DNA of 64,000 nt from positions 310,001 through 374,000 of the forward strand of contig CAZVNM010000002.1 of assembly GCA_964628685.1 (NCBI GenBank), read 5' to 3'. The stretch's first letter is position 1; every line of letters begins with the position of its first letter. This document shows positions 17,328-27,973 of this stretch, one piece after another. The position numbers and the translations under genes are program-made. Source of the stretch: CALMEC01 sp964628685. Lineage in GTDB: Bacteria; Actinomycetota; Thermoleophilia; Miltoncostaeales; Miltoncostaeaceae. The notes under the pieces were generated by a model. It worked only from the letters and a program-made list of their open reading frames with translations. It made no database searches and was not told the DNA's origin.

Positions 17328-18518
17328 TCAGTCGTCGGGCGCCGGATGCAGATGCAGCGTGAGGATCGCGACGTCGTCGTCACCGGGCGTGACGTCCACC
17401 ATGTGTTCGGCGATCTGCGCGGCCGCCCAGACGGGGTCGAACGGCGGCATCCGTTCGACGATCTGCCGGAATCTGTCGAGCGACTCGCGCAGGTCCTCGC
17501 CGCGTCGTTCGATCAGCCCGTCGGAGAAGAGGATCACCGTGCTGTGCGGCGGCATCGGCACGGTGGTCTCGCCGCTGCGGGTGGGATCCGGCGCGCCGAC
17601 GATGCGTCCCAGGGGCGGTGCGTTGGACTCGTCCAGCCACTGCGTCGAACCGTCGGGCAGACGCAGGAGCGCGGGAGGATGACCGCACCGCGCGTACGCC
17701 AGCCGCTCGTGTTCGCAGTCGACCACCACGCTGATCGCCGTCATGTACTCGCAGCCGTTGGGACCGCAGGCCGCGTCGCCCAGCGACTGAAGGAGCGCCA
17801 TCGGGCGTCCCTCGGCCAGCGGCGCGAGCGTCGCCGCCGCCACCCGCACCCGCCCCATGGATGCCGCGGCCTCCACGCCGTGTCCCACGACGTCGCCGAC
17901 GATCGCCCCCACGCGCCCGTCGTCCCAGCGATAGGAGTCGTACCAGTCACCGCCGACCTGGGTGTCGCCGTGCGCCGCCCGGTAGTGGGCGCTCACGGTG
18001 ATCCGGTCGCCCTGCACCAACGCGTCCGGCAGGAGCGCCCGCTGCAGGCGACGCGACTGTTCCCGCTCCCGGTTGAGCCCGTCGCGCAGCTCCTCCGCCC
18101 GTCCGCGCAGGTCCTGCAGCGCCGCGTGTCGGGCGGTCTCCTCTCGAAACACGAGCGCGAAGTGACCGTCGACGCCGACCGGCACCGCCGACAGGTCGAA
18201 CCAGCGGCTTCGCACCCGCACCTCGGTGCGCACACGGGTGCGGCCGATCGCGGCCGGCGCGACCATGTGCACCCAGTCGATGTGGAAGTTGGGCGCCACC
18301 TCCGATGCGAGCCTGCCAGTCGCCCCGGGAAACCCGGTGACCGTCACGAACGCCGCGTTGACCGCGATGTAGCGGTAATCCACCGGCAGACCGTCGTCGT
18401 CCACGACGATCTCGCACAGCGCAACGGCGAGTTCCATGCTGCTGAACAGGTCGGCAAGCTCCCGGTTCTCGGAATGCCCGAAGCGCGCGGCCACCAGGTC
18501 GATGCCGGTGGGGCTCAC
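17328..18518 (-). CDS. PAS-domain SpoIIE-type PP2C serine/threonine phosphatase
   Basis: A 396-residue cytoplasmic signalling phosphatase. Residues about 20-140 form a PAS-like sensor (FSSMELAVALCEIVVDDDGLPVDYRYIAVNAAF), followed by a coiled linker with LQRALLPD and then the PP2C/SpoIIE domain from about 175. Metal-binding motifs GGDWYDSY, VGDVVGHG and FSDGLIERRGEDL are intact, as is the final DDDVAILTLH. Such enzymes usually dephosphorylate anti-anti-sigma factors, but no STAS or anti-sigma partner lies nearby. The GTG start has GAGGGGGTGAT upstream. Confidence 0.9.
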   Translation of the reverse strand: MSPTGIDLVAARFGHSENRELADLFSSMELAVALCEIVVDDDGLPVDYRYIAVNAAFVTVTGFPGATGRLASEVAPNFHIDWVHMVAPAAIGRTRVRTEVRVRSRWFDLSAVPVGVDGHFALVFREETARHAALQDLRGRAEELRDGLNREREQSRRLQRALLPDALVQGDRITVSAHYRAAHGDTQVGGDWYDSYRWDDGRVGAIVGDVVGHGVEAAASMGRVRVAAATLAPLAEGRPMALLQSLGDAACGPNGCEYMTAISVVVDCEHERLAYARCGHPPALLRLPDGSTQWLDESNAPPLGRIVGAPDPTRSGETTVPMPPHSTVILFSDGLIERRGEDLRESLDRFRQIVERMPPFDPVWAAAQIAEHMVDVTPGDDDVAILTLHLHPAPDD

Positions 18519-18648
18519 ATCACCCCCTCGGCCCGGATCGGGCGACCACCCTCTGTTCTGGCATCACGTCGCGGGCGCACGCCCGGGATTGTGTCACCTG
18601 TGACCGCGATGCGTGCCGGATCCGGCGAGCGGTCTTCCCGGCCGGTGC

Positions 18649-19449
18649 TCAGGGCTTTCGTGCGAGGGCGAAGAGCTTCATGAACTCGTACCGCCAGCCG
18701 CGCGGGCCGGAGCGCTCGCGCATGCGCTCCTCCACCGTCGCAAGCCAGGACGCCACCTCGGGCGTGGAGGGGTCACCGATGATGTGACCCGCGACCACCC
18801 GCATGCGCTCCATGTAGTCCTCGACGGGCACGTGGCGCACGCGGCGCTCCATCCAGATGTCGATCGGCTCGAGGCCGGCCGCGGTCAGGTAGCCCTCCAT
18901 CTCCGGGATGTCGCGCAGGTTGCCGTCGAACGCACCCAGCCACTGGTAGTTGATGGGTTCGACGTCGGCGATGACGTCGCGGTAATCCTGCTCACCGCCC
19001 TTGCCGGAACACAGGATCGCGATCACACCCCCGGGCTTCATCGCCTTCGCCATCTTCTCCGCCGCGACCCAGCGCTGCTGGAACCAGTGGTAGGCCATGG
19101 AGCAGATGACCAGGTCGAACGACTCCGCCGGGACCGGCATGTCCTCGACGCCCGCCTGGTGGAGCGTGATCTCCACGTCCTTCAGATCGCCGAGCTTCTC
19201 GCGGAACTGATCGAGCATCCCCTCCGACGGGTCGATGCCGGTCACCCGCGCGGGGTGAAAGCGGTCGATCATGGCCTGGGTGGCCCAACCGGTGCCGCAC
19301 CCCACGTCCAGGACGTCGTCGTAGACGCCGAACGGGATCGACAGCACCAGCCGCTGCGCACCCTCGATGTTGTGACGGACGGCGCCGTCGTAGTCGGATG
19401 CCGTCTCGGAGAAGCCCCCGGCGATGGAGTCGCGGCGATCTGTGCTCAT
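18649..19449 (-). CDS. Class I SAM-dependent methyltransferase
   Basis: A 266-residue cytoplasmic methyltransferase. Motif I (VLDVGCGTGWA, residues 46-56), the motif II acid (VTGIDPSEGML) and the post-II DLVICSMAYHWF match small-molecule methyltransferases of the methyltransf_11/25 group. The upstream TAGAGT lies 8 nt before the ATG, so the mRNA may be nearly leaderless. The substrate is unknown, and the neighbours give no pathway. Confidence 0.85.
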   Translation of the reverse strand: MSTDRRDSIAGGFSETASDYDGAVRHNIEGAQRLVLSIPFGVYDDVLDVGCGTGWATQAMIDRFHPARVTGIDPSEGMLDQFREKLGDLKDVEITLHQAGVEDMPVPAESFDLVICSMAYHWFQQRWVAAEKMAKAMKPGGVIAILCSGKGGEQDYRDVIADVEPINYQWLGAFDGNLRDIPEMEGYLTAAGLEPIDIWMERRVRHVPVEDYMERMRVVAGHIIGDPSTPEVASWLATVEERMRERSGPRGWRYEFMKLFALARKP

Positions 19450-19538
19450 GGGCGGGAACTCTAACCGATTAGTACGACCGGGCCAACCACGGGCCCCACC
19501 GGCCTCCGACCGGATCCGTCACGACCCCGGACGGGCCG

Positions 19539-20048
19539 TCAGCCCCCGAACGTCGTCGCGTAGACGGTGTTCGAACAGTCGGGCGCCGCGACGATCGCGA
19601 TGCCCACCGCACGGAAGCGCCGTGAGAGCAGGTTGCGTCGATGAGACGGGCTCTCCAGCCACATTGTGACCATCGCGGCTCCGGCGTCCAGCGTGCACCC
19701 GCCGATCATTCCCAGGTTCTCGCCGACCGCGCGGTTTCGCGGATACCCGGCGCGAAACAGCCGCACCCAGAACGGCCGCCCGTCGGCGCCCCGGTGGTCA
19801 AGGGTCCCGATCGACGCCAGATACCGGCTGTGATGCACCGCCGGTCGTGTGAGGACCGGGTTCGTGCGAAGCGCCGGCACACCCCGTGACACGCGGGCCC
19901 GGTTGATGCGTTTGAGCAGGTCCGCGCGCGGATCGGCGGCGGCCGTCGCGGTGGGGGCGGGTGTCTGCGGGACGAGGACGAACGTCGCGACGAGCGCGGC
20001 CGCGATCCCAAGGCGCCGCGGGGCGCGCCTACGCGGCCGGCGTCTCAT
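19539..20048 (-). CDS. Secreted CAP (SCP/PR1-like) domain protein
   Basis: A 169-residue protein with an Arg-rich N-terminus, a hydrophobic signal segment (IAALVATFVLV) and a cleavage-like ATAAADP. The mature part is a CAP domain: LLKRINRARVSRGVPAL, then HHSRYLASIGTLDHRG, GENLGMIGG and W-SPSHRRNLLSRRFRAVGIA. Secreted bacterial CAP proteins are common in Solirubrobacterales-like actinobacteria. I start it at the ATG at 20048, which overlaps the end of the upstream gene by 20 bp; a longer in-frame start at 20132 would run through that gene. Confidence 0.8.
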   Translation of the reverse strand: MRRRPRRRAPRRLGIAAALVATFVLVPQTPAPTATAAADPRADLLKRINRARVSRGVPALRTNPVLTRPAVHHSRYLASIGTLDHRGADGRPFWVRLFRAGYPRNRAVGENLGMIGGCTLDAGAAMVTMWLESPSHRRNLLSRRFRAVGIAIVAAPDCSNTVYATTFGG

Positions 20049-20346
20049 GTGTGCGCGGGTGACGCGGGGAGGGGCGGTCGGTGAATCGTCGCCCGTGCCG
20101 ATGCGCCGCGACGTCGTTCTCGTCACCATCACGCGCCGTGCGGTCGAGCTCCTCGATGATCTCCGGGAGGGCGTACTGGAGGCGTCGCAGGGCCTGGACC
20201 GCCGCCATCAGGTCCCGCACCGCCTCGCGCGGTGCGTTGTTCGACGCGTGGTGTCGTGCGTCGTCGACGGATCGGATGGCGGTGCCGGCGTCCGCACGGA
20301 TTTCGCGCAGGCGCAGGTCGACCGGCATCGCCGAGTCGTGCTGCAT
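20029..20346 (-). CDS. Small helical hypothetical protein
   Basis: A 105-residue protein, mostly helical (LRLREIRADAGTAIRSVDDARHH, then AVQALRRLQYALPEIIEELDRTARD), with a basic disordered C-terminal tail that is read over the start of the CAP-domain gene. GGAGGT precedes the ATG by about 10 nt. It is unrecognised. The overlap implies co-translation with the secreted CAP protein. Confidence 0.5.
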   Translation of the reverse strand: MQHDSAMPVDLRLREIRADAGTAIRSVDDARHHASNNAPREAVRDLMAAVQALRRLQYALPEIIEELDRTARDGDENDVAAHRHGRRFTDRPSPRHPRTHETPAA

Positions 20347-20766
20347 GGGTGTGTGACCTCCGGGTGCGGGATACCCTCAGGTGAGGTCACCGGATTGTAG
20401 TGAATGCGTCGAACGCCCGGGTATGAATCCGGGATGAATTCGTGACGGCCAACGCGATGTGTATTGACGTTCCCGATGGTCGGCGAGATACGTCACGACA
20501 TGGCGTCGAGATTCCCATCGATCCGCTCGCCGAGCATCTCATGCGGCCGTCACCGCGCCGTTTCGCGCCGCAGGCGGGCCGAGTGACGGTCGGCCGGTCG
20601 CGCATGTCGCACAGTCGTGTCGGGGGACGAACGGTGCACGTGATCCGAACATCCGTCATCTCATCGAACGGATCCCGGATGCCGATCGTTCGGACGCGAC
20701 CGGTGCCGTCTTCGGCATGATGCGGTTGTCGTCGCAGGTACATCACTCAATCCACCGGGGATCAGC
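20347..20766. other. 420-bp divergent intergenic region
   Basis: The region holds the promoters of the minus-strand helical protein gene and of the giant secreted protein gene. ATGAAT at 20423-20428 and 20434-20439 is an 11-bp-spaced repeat about 77 bp upstream of the former, somewhat like the OmpR-type sites at 11.3-13 kb but with a different core. A GGTATCCC box (complement of about 20366-20373) could be its -10. On the right, GGGG is 6 nt from the ATG at 20767. Base composition is lower in GC than average. Confidence 0.4.
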
Positions 20767-23700
20767 ATGCGTGTCCTCAGCCGTCCGTCCGTCATCACTC
20801 CGACCGGCCGCGGTGCCCGCACACGCTGCCTCGCGGCGCTCATCGCATCGGGCCTCGCCCTTTTCCTGCTGCCGTCGCTCGCATCGGCCGCGGTGAACCT
20901 CGGGGTGTCGCAGACCGACGGCATCGCCCCATGGAACGGTGACGACCTGGCGGGTCACGACAGCGGTCCGACGAACCTCATCGTCCGCACCAACGACCTC
21001 GTCACCTACCGCTACTCGGTGGCGGTCGACACGGGATCGGCGGAGAACCCGGTGCTGCGCGTCGACCTTCCGGCCGGCCTCCAGATCTTCCCGTCCAACG
21101 GCGCGCCACCCCAGTTCGGCTCGACCCTGGTGGACCGGCCGGTGGCGCCCTCGGGCTGCACCGTCTACCGCACCGCCGCCAACCCCACGGACACGACGCC
21201 GCTTCCTGCGCCGCCGCCGATCCAGTCCGCCAACCAGCCGCTCCCGCCGGCCCAGACGATCGTCTGCACGCTCGACCAACCCGTCACGGCCGGTGACAAC
21301 TGGAACATCAACATCACCGCGATGGTGCGGTCGGAGATGCGTCAGGGTTCACAGCTCGGTGGCGCGCAGGCGCGGGTCACGTACGGTCCGGTCGGTTCGC
21401 GTCAGTCGACCGGGGTCACCGTCGCCAGGCACATCAACGTGTCGGCCGCCGCCCGCTGGGACATCAGCATCAACGGCGCCATCACCACCGAGAACGCTGC
21501 GTTCGTCAGGCAGGCGTCGTTCCAGCGCTGCACGAATCCAGCGATCGCCGGACAGTGGTGCTGGGTGGGTGGGTACCCGGTGGAGATCAGCGTCCCCAAC
21601 GCCGGGCGCGGCGGCGTGCCCGCCGTCGACGGCAAGTTCACCTTCCGTGTGAAGGTCGACCCCCAGACCGTGTTCGGCGTCGCGGGCCTCGACCCCAACG
21701 TCTACGGCGGACGCGTCGCGGCGTCCGGCTGCACGACCCACACATGGGACGCACCCAACGCGCAGATGGGCGACCCGGCCAACTCGGTGCGCAACTCGGG
21801 ATCGGTCACCTGCACACAGGCGGCCCCCGGTGCGGACATCGTCGTCTCGACGGGCGTGCCCGCACCGACCGCGATCGTTCCCACGGACTCCACCGCCCAC
21901 ACGATCCCCACGACGACCGCGAGCGGCCTGCCGACCGACCCGCGCCTGGGCTACATCTTCCACCGGTACGTGTGGATCGAGTTTCCGATCGACGCGGTGG
22001 TGTCGAGGGTGGACGACCTCTACGCGACCATGCTCAACCCCAGCCTGGTGCCGCTTCGCGTCGAGGCGCACGACCTGCAGGCCACCGGCGTCGACGGTCG
22101 CACCGCCCCGGCCATCTCGGACCAGGACCTGGCCTACAACGACTACCGGCGGGTCGACGCCCAGTGGTACACCAACATGAAGGCCAACAACTTCTGGGCG
22201 GGAATGCCCGGCGACCCCACCACCACGCCACCGGTGACCCACAGTCCCGGATACCCGGTGTGGGTCGGGCCGACCGGGCCCACGGGCATCAACACCGGTG
22301 ACGGGGTCGGCACCCCCGGACAGCGGGTGCTCAACACAATCCACATCGACGGCTTCTCCATCGCCCAGGACCTCGCCGACCGCACCGGCGGCGCCTGGGG
22401 CACGACCACCCTCGCTGCACGAACTTCGACCCGACCAAGACGGCGCTCACGCAGTTCGCCTACGCCACCGGCACACCCGGCGCCGGCGGGGAGCAGTACT
22501 GGGGCAACGACCGGAGGACCCCCGCCCCCGGCCCCGGTACCAACGGGCAGACGGGACCGGTCTGGATCTCCGGATCGATGGTCGACTACATGGGGGCCTC
22601 CGGGGCCGCTGGGGTGTCGTGGCCGTACGACACGCGCTTCGCGACCGCGTCCGGGTCACCGGGCATCCAGGTGCAGTACAACGACGGCACCTCCACGCGG
22701 TGCGACGACGCCGGTTGGGTCGACAGCCCCACCGACGCGAAGTTCGCCAACGACCCCGCGCTCGCCGCCCAGGGGATCTACACGGGCGTCTCGCGTGTGC
22801 GTGTGCTCGTCCACAACCGGGCGGCCCCGTACACGTCCGGCCCCACGACCGTCCGTCAGGGCGCCCTCTACCAGCGCACCACGATCTCGATCGGCATGAC
22901 GGTGCTGAGCGGAACGACGCCCGGCACACACCTGCCGACCTACACCGGCTACACCTCTCGCATCGGCGACTGGTCCATGGCCGCGATGACGACGTCGGGC
23001 AACGCATGGATCACCTCCGACTACGACCCCGCGGTCAACGCCAATCCCTCGTCCGGGCTGCGTCTGGGCGACCGGCTCACCTACAGCGCCGGCACCGGCC
23101 GCATCGCCAAGCGCGTTGTCACGCTCGCCGGTGACGTGAAGACCGACGAGTGGGTGCCCGCCTCACGGACATGGCGCCTCGTGCCGGGGGTGACCCTGCC
23201 CGAGTACAAGGCCGGGGACGAGATGACCTTCAGGCTCCGCCCGACACTCACCGCCGACACGACCCTGTCGTGGCAGCAGAACGTGCGTGTGGAGGACTGC
23301 CTGCCCAAGGACGCGATCTACGCCGGCTCGAACGTGGAACCCATCTCGGTGTCCCGCACCCGTCCCGCGGGTGCGTCGCTGGCCTGTCCCGACGGCCAGT
23401 ACTACCTGATCTGGGACCTCGGGCCCCGCACCATCAACCAGCCGATCCCGGAGATCACCGTCACCGCCCGCGTGCTGGGGACCGCACCCAACGGCATCCG
23501 TCAGAACCGCGCCATCGCACTCGCCGACGGCGATGCGTCGAGCACCGACGAGAAGTCGGACATCGCCCACGTCATCTACCGCTCGCCCGACGGCCTGCGT
23601 GTCGCCAAGGCGACCGACACCCCCCTGGTGGGGGTGACCGACTCGGGGTGGGCGAACCCGGCCCGCGTCGTGTGGAGCGTGACCGCCGCCAACATCGGCG

Positions 23701-25247
23701 CGTCGGCCGCCAACCAGATCGGCGACCTGGACATGATCGACCTGCTGCCCCAGACCGCCCATGACACGTCCGACTTCGCGGGGCCGGGCACGTTCATCCG
23801 CGCCCACGTCTCGCAGGGCACCGGCATCAGCATCCGCTACACCCGCACCGCGCGTGACCTCGTCAACCACGATCCCGCGGACCCGTCCAACGGGCCCACG
23901 GGCTCCACCGTCTGGTGCGACGCCGCCACCGGCGGCACGGTGACGAGCGGTGCCGGTGACCCGAGCGCCTGCCCGCAGTCGGCGGGTGAGGTGACCGCCA
24001 TCCGCATCCTCCGTCCGGGTCCGTTCCTCGAGACCGACCAGTTCGAGGTGAAGGTCGAGACGCTCGCCGACCTGAACGACCAGAACAACCTGATGGAGAA
24101 CTACATCGTCGCGCGGGCCTCGGGTGTCACGACGGCGCTCACCCCGGTCTCGGCACTCAGCAGGTTCGTCCGCACCACGCAGGTCGGGACCGTCCGCACC
24201 ACCGTGTGGAACGACCTGAACGCGGACGGCGTGCGCGACCCCGGTGAGGGACCGCTTGCCGGCGTCACCGTCGAACTCGTCGACCCGGCAACGCCCGGAC
24301 GCGCACCGCTGGTCGCGGTGACCGACGCCGACGGCAACGTCGTGTGGGACGGTGTGCCCCCCGGCGACTACGTGGTTCGCATCGCCGCTCCCGGCGGGAT
24401 GCTCCTCACCACCCCGGCGCCCAACACGGTCACCGTCACCGTGGACGGCACCGCCGTCGTGGAGGAGGGCTTCGTCCAGCCCGGCGGGATCCTCGCCACC
24501 GCCTGGGACGACGCCAACGGCGACGGTGTCCGCACCCCGGACGAGGGGCCGCTCGCAGGCGTCCGCGTCGATGTGACCGACCCCGCGACGGGCGCCGTGA
24601 TCGCCACGGCGGTGACCGGCGCCGACGGCGTCGCGCGCTTCGACGGCCTGACACCCGGCCGGTACACGCTCGTCTACACCACCCCCGCGGGGCGGATCGT
24701 CACCACCCCGGACGCCAACAGCGTGATGGTGCTCGCCGGGCAGGACACCGCGTGGAGCGAGGGCTTCGGATCGCCGCCCGCGGCACCGGCCCCCGTCACG
24801 CCTCCGCCGGCAGCGACCCCGCCGACGGTGGCGCCCCCGACGGTCGCCTCACCCACGAAGACGACGCTCTCGGTGCGCATCCGACCCAACCGCACCGTGG
24901 TCCGCCACGGGATGACCGTCCTCTACCGCGTCAGCGTCACCGCGGGCCGTGCGACCGACGCCAGGAACGTGCGCGTCTGCGTGCCGGTGCCGGCGGGGCT
25001 GACCCTCCAGCGGATGACCAACGCGCGGCTGCATCAGGGAGCGGTGTGCTGGACGATCCCGACGCTGCGCGCCGGCGCCACCCGCACGTTCGTGCTGCGC
25101 ACGCGGATGCTCGTGCCCCGCTCACGGATCGTCCGCACGAGCGCGACCGCACGCGCGTCCAACGTCAGCCGTCTCGCTCGGTCCACCGCGACCGTCCGGG
25201 TGCTGCGCACGCCGCGTGTCGTCCCGGTGCCCGCCGTGACCGGCTGA
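20767..25247 (+). pseudogene. Giant secreted SdrD-B / DUF11 repeat protein, interrupted by a one-base frameshift
   Basis: Two overlapping open frames (20767-22899 and the frame closing at 25247) read as one secreted protein of about 1493 residues if one base is restored near 22411-22416. Frame 1 reads GGAWGTTTL, then loses character; the -1 frame continues CTNFDPTKTALTQFAY and on to the end. The N-terminus has a signal peptide (LIASGLALFLLPSLASAA). The long middle is beta-rich with paired cysteines. Near the C-terminus are two SdrD B-like (prealbumin-like) repeats (WNDLNADGVRDPGEGPLAGV and WDDANGDGVRTPDEGPLAGV), a Pro-rich linker and a DUF11-type domain. No LPXTG motif or C-terminal membrane helix is seen. 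There is no slippery heptamer at the junction. It could be a genuine mutation or a sequencing error. Confidence 0.8.
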
Positions 25248-25256
25248 TCGACCCTC

Positions 25257-25295
25257 ATGGTCCCGGGCTCCGGACCCACCGGCGCCCGGGACCAT
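25257..25295 (+). terminator. Stem-loop terminator after the giant secreted protein gene
   Basis: A perfect 12-bp stem (25257-25268 with 25284-25295) and a 15-nt loop lie 10 nt after the stop codon. There is no U-tract. The next gene's promoter lies immediately downstream. Confidence 0.65.
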
Positions 25296-25330
25296 CGATG
25301 TCGCGGAGACGAAGTGCGTAGGCTGCGGCG

Positions 25331-26446
25331 GTGTCGTCCACGTCCAACACCCCTGCGCCCACGACCCCCTCGGCACCGGACCTGACCGATGTCCTCACCG
25401 TCGCGCGGCGCGACGGCGCCGAGGCCGAACGGCGTGGCGCCCTCACCCCGGCGGTGGTCGACGCGTTGCGCGACGCCGGGTGCTTCGCCCTCCACACGCC
25501 GCTCGACCTGGGCGGACTGGGGCTGTCATTCCCGGTGGCCTGTCGGGTGATCGCCGACATCGCCGCCGCCGACGGCGCCGCCGGATGGGCGGCCATGATC
25601 GGTGCCGGCCCCGCGTGGTTCGCTGCCCACATGGATCCGGCCGGCGCACGTGAGGTCTTCGCGGGTGCCGGCGCGGTCGCAGGCTCCGCCGAAGCCGGCC
25701 GGGCGCGACGCGACGGGGACGACCTGGTCGTCGAGGGACGCTGGCGCTTCTGCAGCGGCGCACCCTGGGCGGAGTGGTTCACCTTCAACGCGCGGACGCA
25801 GGACGACGAGCTGCTGACGATCGCCGTCCCCGCCGCCGACGCCACCGTCCACCCCGAGACGTGGGACGTGCGCGGCCTGCGCGCCACCGCCAGCTGCGAC
25901 GTGTCGCTCGCCGACGTCCGCGTGCCACCCCACCGCGTCTTCACGGTGGGGGACGAGCCACGACGCGACGAGACCGTCTTCCACATCGGCTTCATGCGGT
26001 TCGCCGAGGCGACCATGGCGGCCGTCGCGGCCGGCATGGCCCGGGCGGCGGTGGAGGGATCGGCGCGGTTCGCCCTCACCCATGAGCGCTCGAGCGGCCG
26101 GCCGGCCGACGACCCCGCCGTCCGGCGCACCCTGGCCATCACGGCCGGGGAGGTCGAGGCCGCCGTCCACGCGCTGCACGCGGCCACCGAGGACGTCTGG
26201 GACGACGCACGCGCCCGACGCACCGATCTGCGCAACCAGACGCGCCTGCAGGTCGCGTCGGTCCACATGGCCGCCGTGGCGGTGCGTGCGGCCGACGCCC
26301 TGGCACCGGTGGTCGGCATCGCCTCGCTGGACCGCGCATCCCCGCTCGGACGCGTGTTCGACGACATCCGCGCGGCGGCGCGCAACGCCGCACTCACCCA
26401 GGCCCGACTGGCCGGGGTGGACCCGGTCACCCTCGTCGGCGGCTGA
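25331..26446 (+). CDS. Acyl-CoA dehydrogenase / flavin-dependent monooxygenase family protein
   Basis: A 371-residue soluble flavoprotein with the acyl-CoA dehydrogenase fold: an N-terminal helical domain (GALTPAVVDALRDAGCF, GGLGLSF), a central beta domain (VEGRWRFCSGAPWAEWF, near 140) and a C-terminal helical domain. The central FCSGAPWA motif and the lack of a catalytic Glu at the usual place fit the HsaA/HpaB-like or DszC-like monooxygenase branch rather than true dehydrogenases. TAGGCT ends 6 nt before the GTG start at 25331, so the transcript is probably leaderless. It has no reductase partner nearby. The substrate is unknown. Confidence 0.75.
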   Translation: MSSTSNTPAPTTPSAPDLTDVLTVARRDGAEAERRGALTPAVVDALRDAGCFALHTPLDLGGLGLSFPVACRVIADIAAADGAAGWAAMIGAGPAWFAAHMDPAGAREVFAGAGAVAGSAEAGRARRDGDDLVVEGRWRFCSGAPWAEWFTFNARTQDDELLTIAVPAADATVHPETWDVRGLRATASCDVSLADVRVPPHRVFTVGDEPRRDETVFHIGFMRFAEATMAAVAAGMARAAVEGSARFALTHERSSGRPADDPAVRRTLAITAGEVEAAVHALHAATEDVWDDARARRTDLRNQTRLQVASVHMAAVAVRAADALAPVVGIASLDRASPLGRVFDDIRAAARNAALTQARLAGVDPVTLVGG

Positions 26447-26505
26447 CCGGTCGCGGCGCGACGCGCCATTCAGGTTCCCCGGTCACACGCCGATGACTGG
26501 AGGGC

Positions 26506-27453
26506 ATGTTCGCCTCCATCCAGAACATCGGCCGCGGCCGCGTGCTCGCGGCGCTCGTCGCCCTGATCATCGCGGGTCTCCTCGTCGCCCAGGACTCCAC
26601 CGGCGTCGGCTGGCCGACCGTCGGGACGACCCAGCATGCGTCGGTGCCCCCGACCCACGACGAGGAGGGCACGTGGAGCGCATCGGTCGCAACCCCCGAG
26701 GAGCTCCAGGCCGCAGAGGAGGCGCGGATCGCCCGTGACGGCGTCTCCGGCGAGCAGATCATCGGTCAGTTCTCGGGTATCGCCGAGACGCGCAACGCCG
26801 AGGTTGTGGCCGCCGAGCAGGCCGCGCTGCAGCGCGCCGCCACCCAGCAGGCGACGGCGTCCGCGGGCGCCAGCCGCACCGTCGGTCAGGACGGCGACTT
26901 CGTCGTCGTGACCAAGGACCTGCCCAAGGACTACGTGTCGGGCGCGCCGCCGACCGCCGACCTGGCGGCCAAGCTCCGCAAGTCCCAGTCGCGGTTCGCC
27001 CAGGCGCAGCTCCCCGCACCGCTCCAGGCCGCATCGGCCATCGCGACCAACGCCAAGGTCATCTACACCCGCCAGTCACAGGTGCAGGACATCCTCTCCG
27101 GTGGCGTCGACCCGCGCGTCATCGACATCATGACCTGGATCGTCAACCGCAGGCAGAGCATCACGATCACCTCGGTCAAGACCGACCACAGCATGTGCGT
27201 CGCCGGCAGCAACCCCTGTCGCGTCAGCGCACACAAGATGGGGCGCGCCATCGACATCGCGGCCGTCGACGGTGAGGCGTGCGTGGGCACCACCACCGGC
27301 AAGTGCGGTGTCCTCTACCAGGAGATCGTCGCCGCGACGCGCGGCACCCAGTACCAGCCGTCGCAGATCATCTACGGGTTCGACCTGTGGCCGACCGAGT
27401 CGTGGAACTTCGCGATGGGCAACCACAGGGACCACATCCACCTCGCCTACTGA
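26506..27453 (+). CDS. Secreted M15-like (SxHxxGxAxD) peptidase-fold protein
   Basis: A 315-residue exported protein. An N-terminal hydrophobic segment (VLAALVALIIAGLLVA) serves as signal or anchor. A helical, Gln/Ala-rich stalk (about 60-140) precedes a C-terminal zinc-peptidase-like domain. It has SAHKMGRAIDIAAVDG near 244 and ends GNHRDHIHLAY, the SxHxxGxAxD and HxH ligand pattern of D-Ala-D-Ala carboxypeptidase/Hedgehog-type M15 proteins. A disulfide pair is suggested by CVAGSNPC and CVGTTTGKC. It likely acts on peptidoglycan outside the membrane; activity is inferred from the motifs only. Confidence 0.7.
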   Translation: MFASIQNIGRGRVLAALVALIIAGLLVAQDSTGVGWPTVGTTQHASVPPTHDEEGTWSASVATPEELQAAEEARIARDGVSGEQIIGQFSGIAETRNAEVVAAEQAALQRAATQQATASAGASRTVGQDGDFVVVTKDLPKDYVSGAPPTADLAAKLRKSQSRFAQAQLPAPLQAASAIATNAKVIYTRQSQVQDILSGGVDPRVIDIMTWIVNRRQSITITSVKTDHSMCVAGSNPCRVSAHKMGRAIDIAAVDGEACVGTTTGKCGVLYQEIVAATRGTQYQPSQIIYGFDLWPTESWNFAMGNHRDHIHLAY

Positions 27454-27504
27454 CGCGTTACCCTGGGTGTGCGCGATCCGCGCGCCCGACAGTGAGGAGA
27501 CGAC

Positions 27505-27906
27505 ATGAGCGGGACGACCACCACGGCCTACGCCATCTGCCGTGACGTGACCGGCGACGTCGACGACGTGATCGACCGTGTGACCGAGGCGCTCGCCACC
27601 GAGGGGTTCGGGATCCTCAGCACCGTCGACGTGGCCGCGACCCTCAAGAAGAAGCTCGACCTCGACATCGACCCGTACGTGATCCTGGGCGCCTGCAACC
27701 CCACCCTGGCCAGCCGGGGTCTCGCGGCCGAACCGGACCTGGGGGTGCTGCTTCCGTGCAACGTCGTCGTGCGTGGTTCGGGCGCGGGGACGAGGATCGC
27801 CGCCATGGAACCGCTGGCGGCGATGGGCCTTGCCGGAAACCCCGACCTGGAGCCCCTGGCACGCGAGGCGCGCGAGCGCATCCAGCGGGCCGTCGAGGCC
27901 GTCTGA
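27505..27906 (+). CDS. DUF302 domain protein
   Basis: A 133-residue cytoplasmic protein matching DUF302 (VTEALATEGFGILSTVDVAATLKKKLDLD, YVILGACNPTLASRGLAAEPDLGVLLPCNVVV). The ATG follows GAGGAGACGAC, a strong ribosome binding site. The family forms small alpha/beta dimers of unknown function, often near redox or metal-stress genes. It follows the M15-like gene by 51 bp, possibly in one transcript. Confidence 0.85.
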   Translation: MSGTTTTAYAICRDVTGDVDDVIDRVTEALATEGFGILSTVDVAATLKKKLDLDIDPYVILGACNPTLASRGLAAEPDLGVLLPCNVVVRGSGAGTRIAAMEPLAAMGLAGNPDLEPLAREARERIQRAVEAV

Positions 27907-27912
27907 GACCTC

Positions 27913-27973
27913 ACCCGCGCGGCGTTCGGCTGCCGTCCGGCGGACGCCCGGCGACGGGCGGCGCCGTGCGGGT
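27913..27973. terminator. Putative bidirectional terminator between convergent genes
   Basis: ACCCGCGCGGCG (27913-27924) pairs with CGCCGTGCGGGT (27962-27973) with one G-U, enclosing an inner CGTCCGGCGGACG hairpin. The structure lies exactly between the DUF302 gene and the convergent EamA transporter gene. Confidence 0.5.

Noticed and set aside
19569..19576. GTTCGAAC as a LexA box
   Set aside because: The half-sites are in inverse order to the CGAAC-N4-GTTCG consensus, and the site is inside the CAP-domain coding region.
22411..22420. Programmed ribosomal frameshift in the giant secreted gene
   Set aside because: There is no slippery heptamer or downstream pseudoknot-like structure at the junction, so a mutation or error is more likely.
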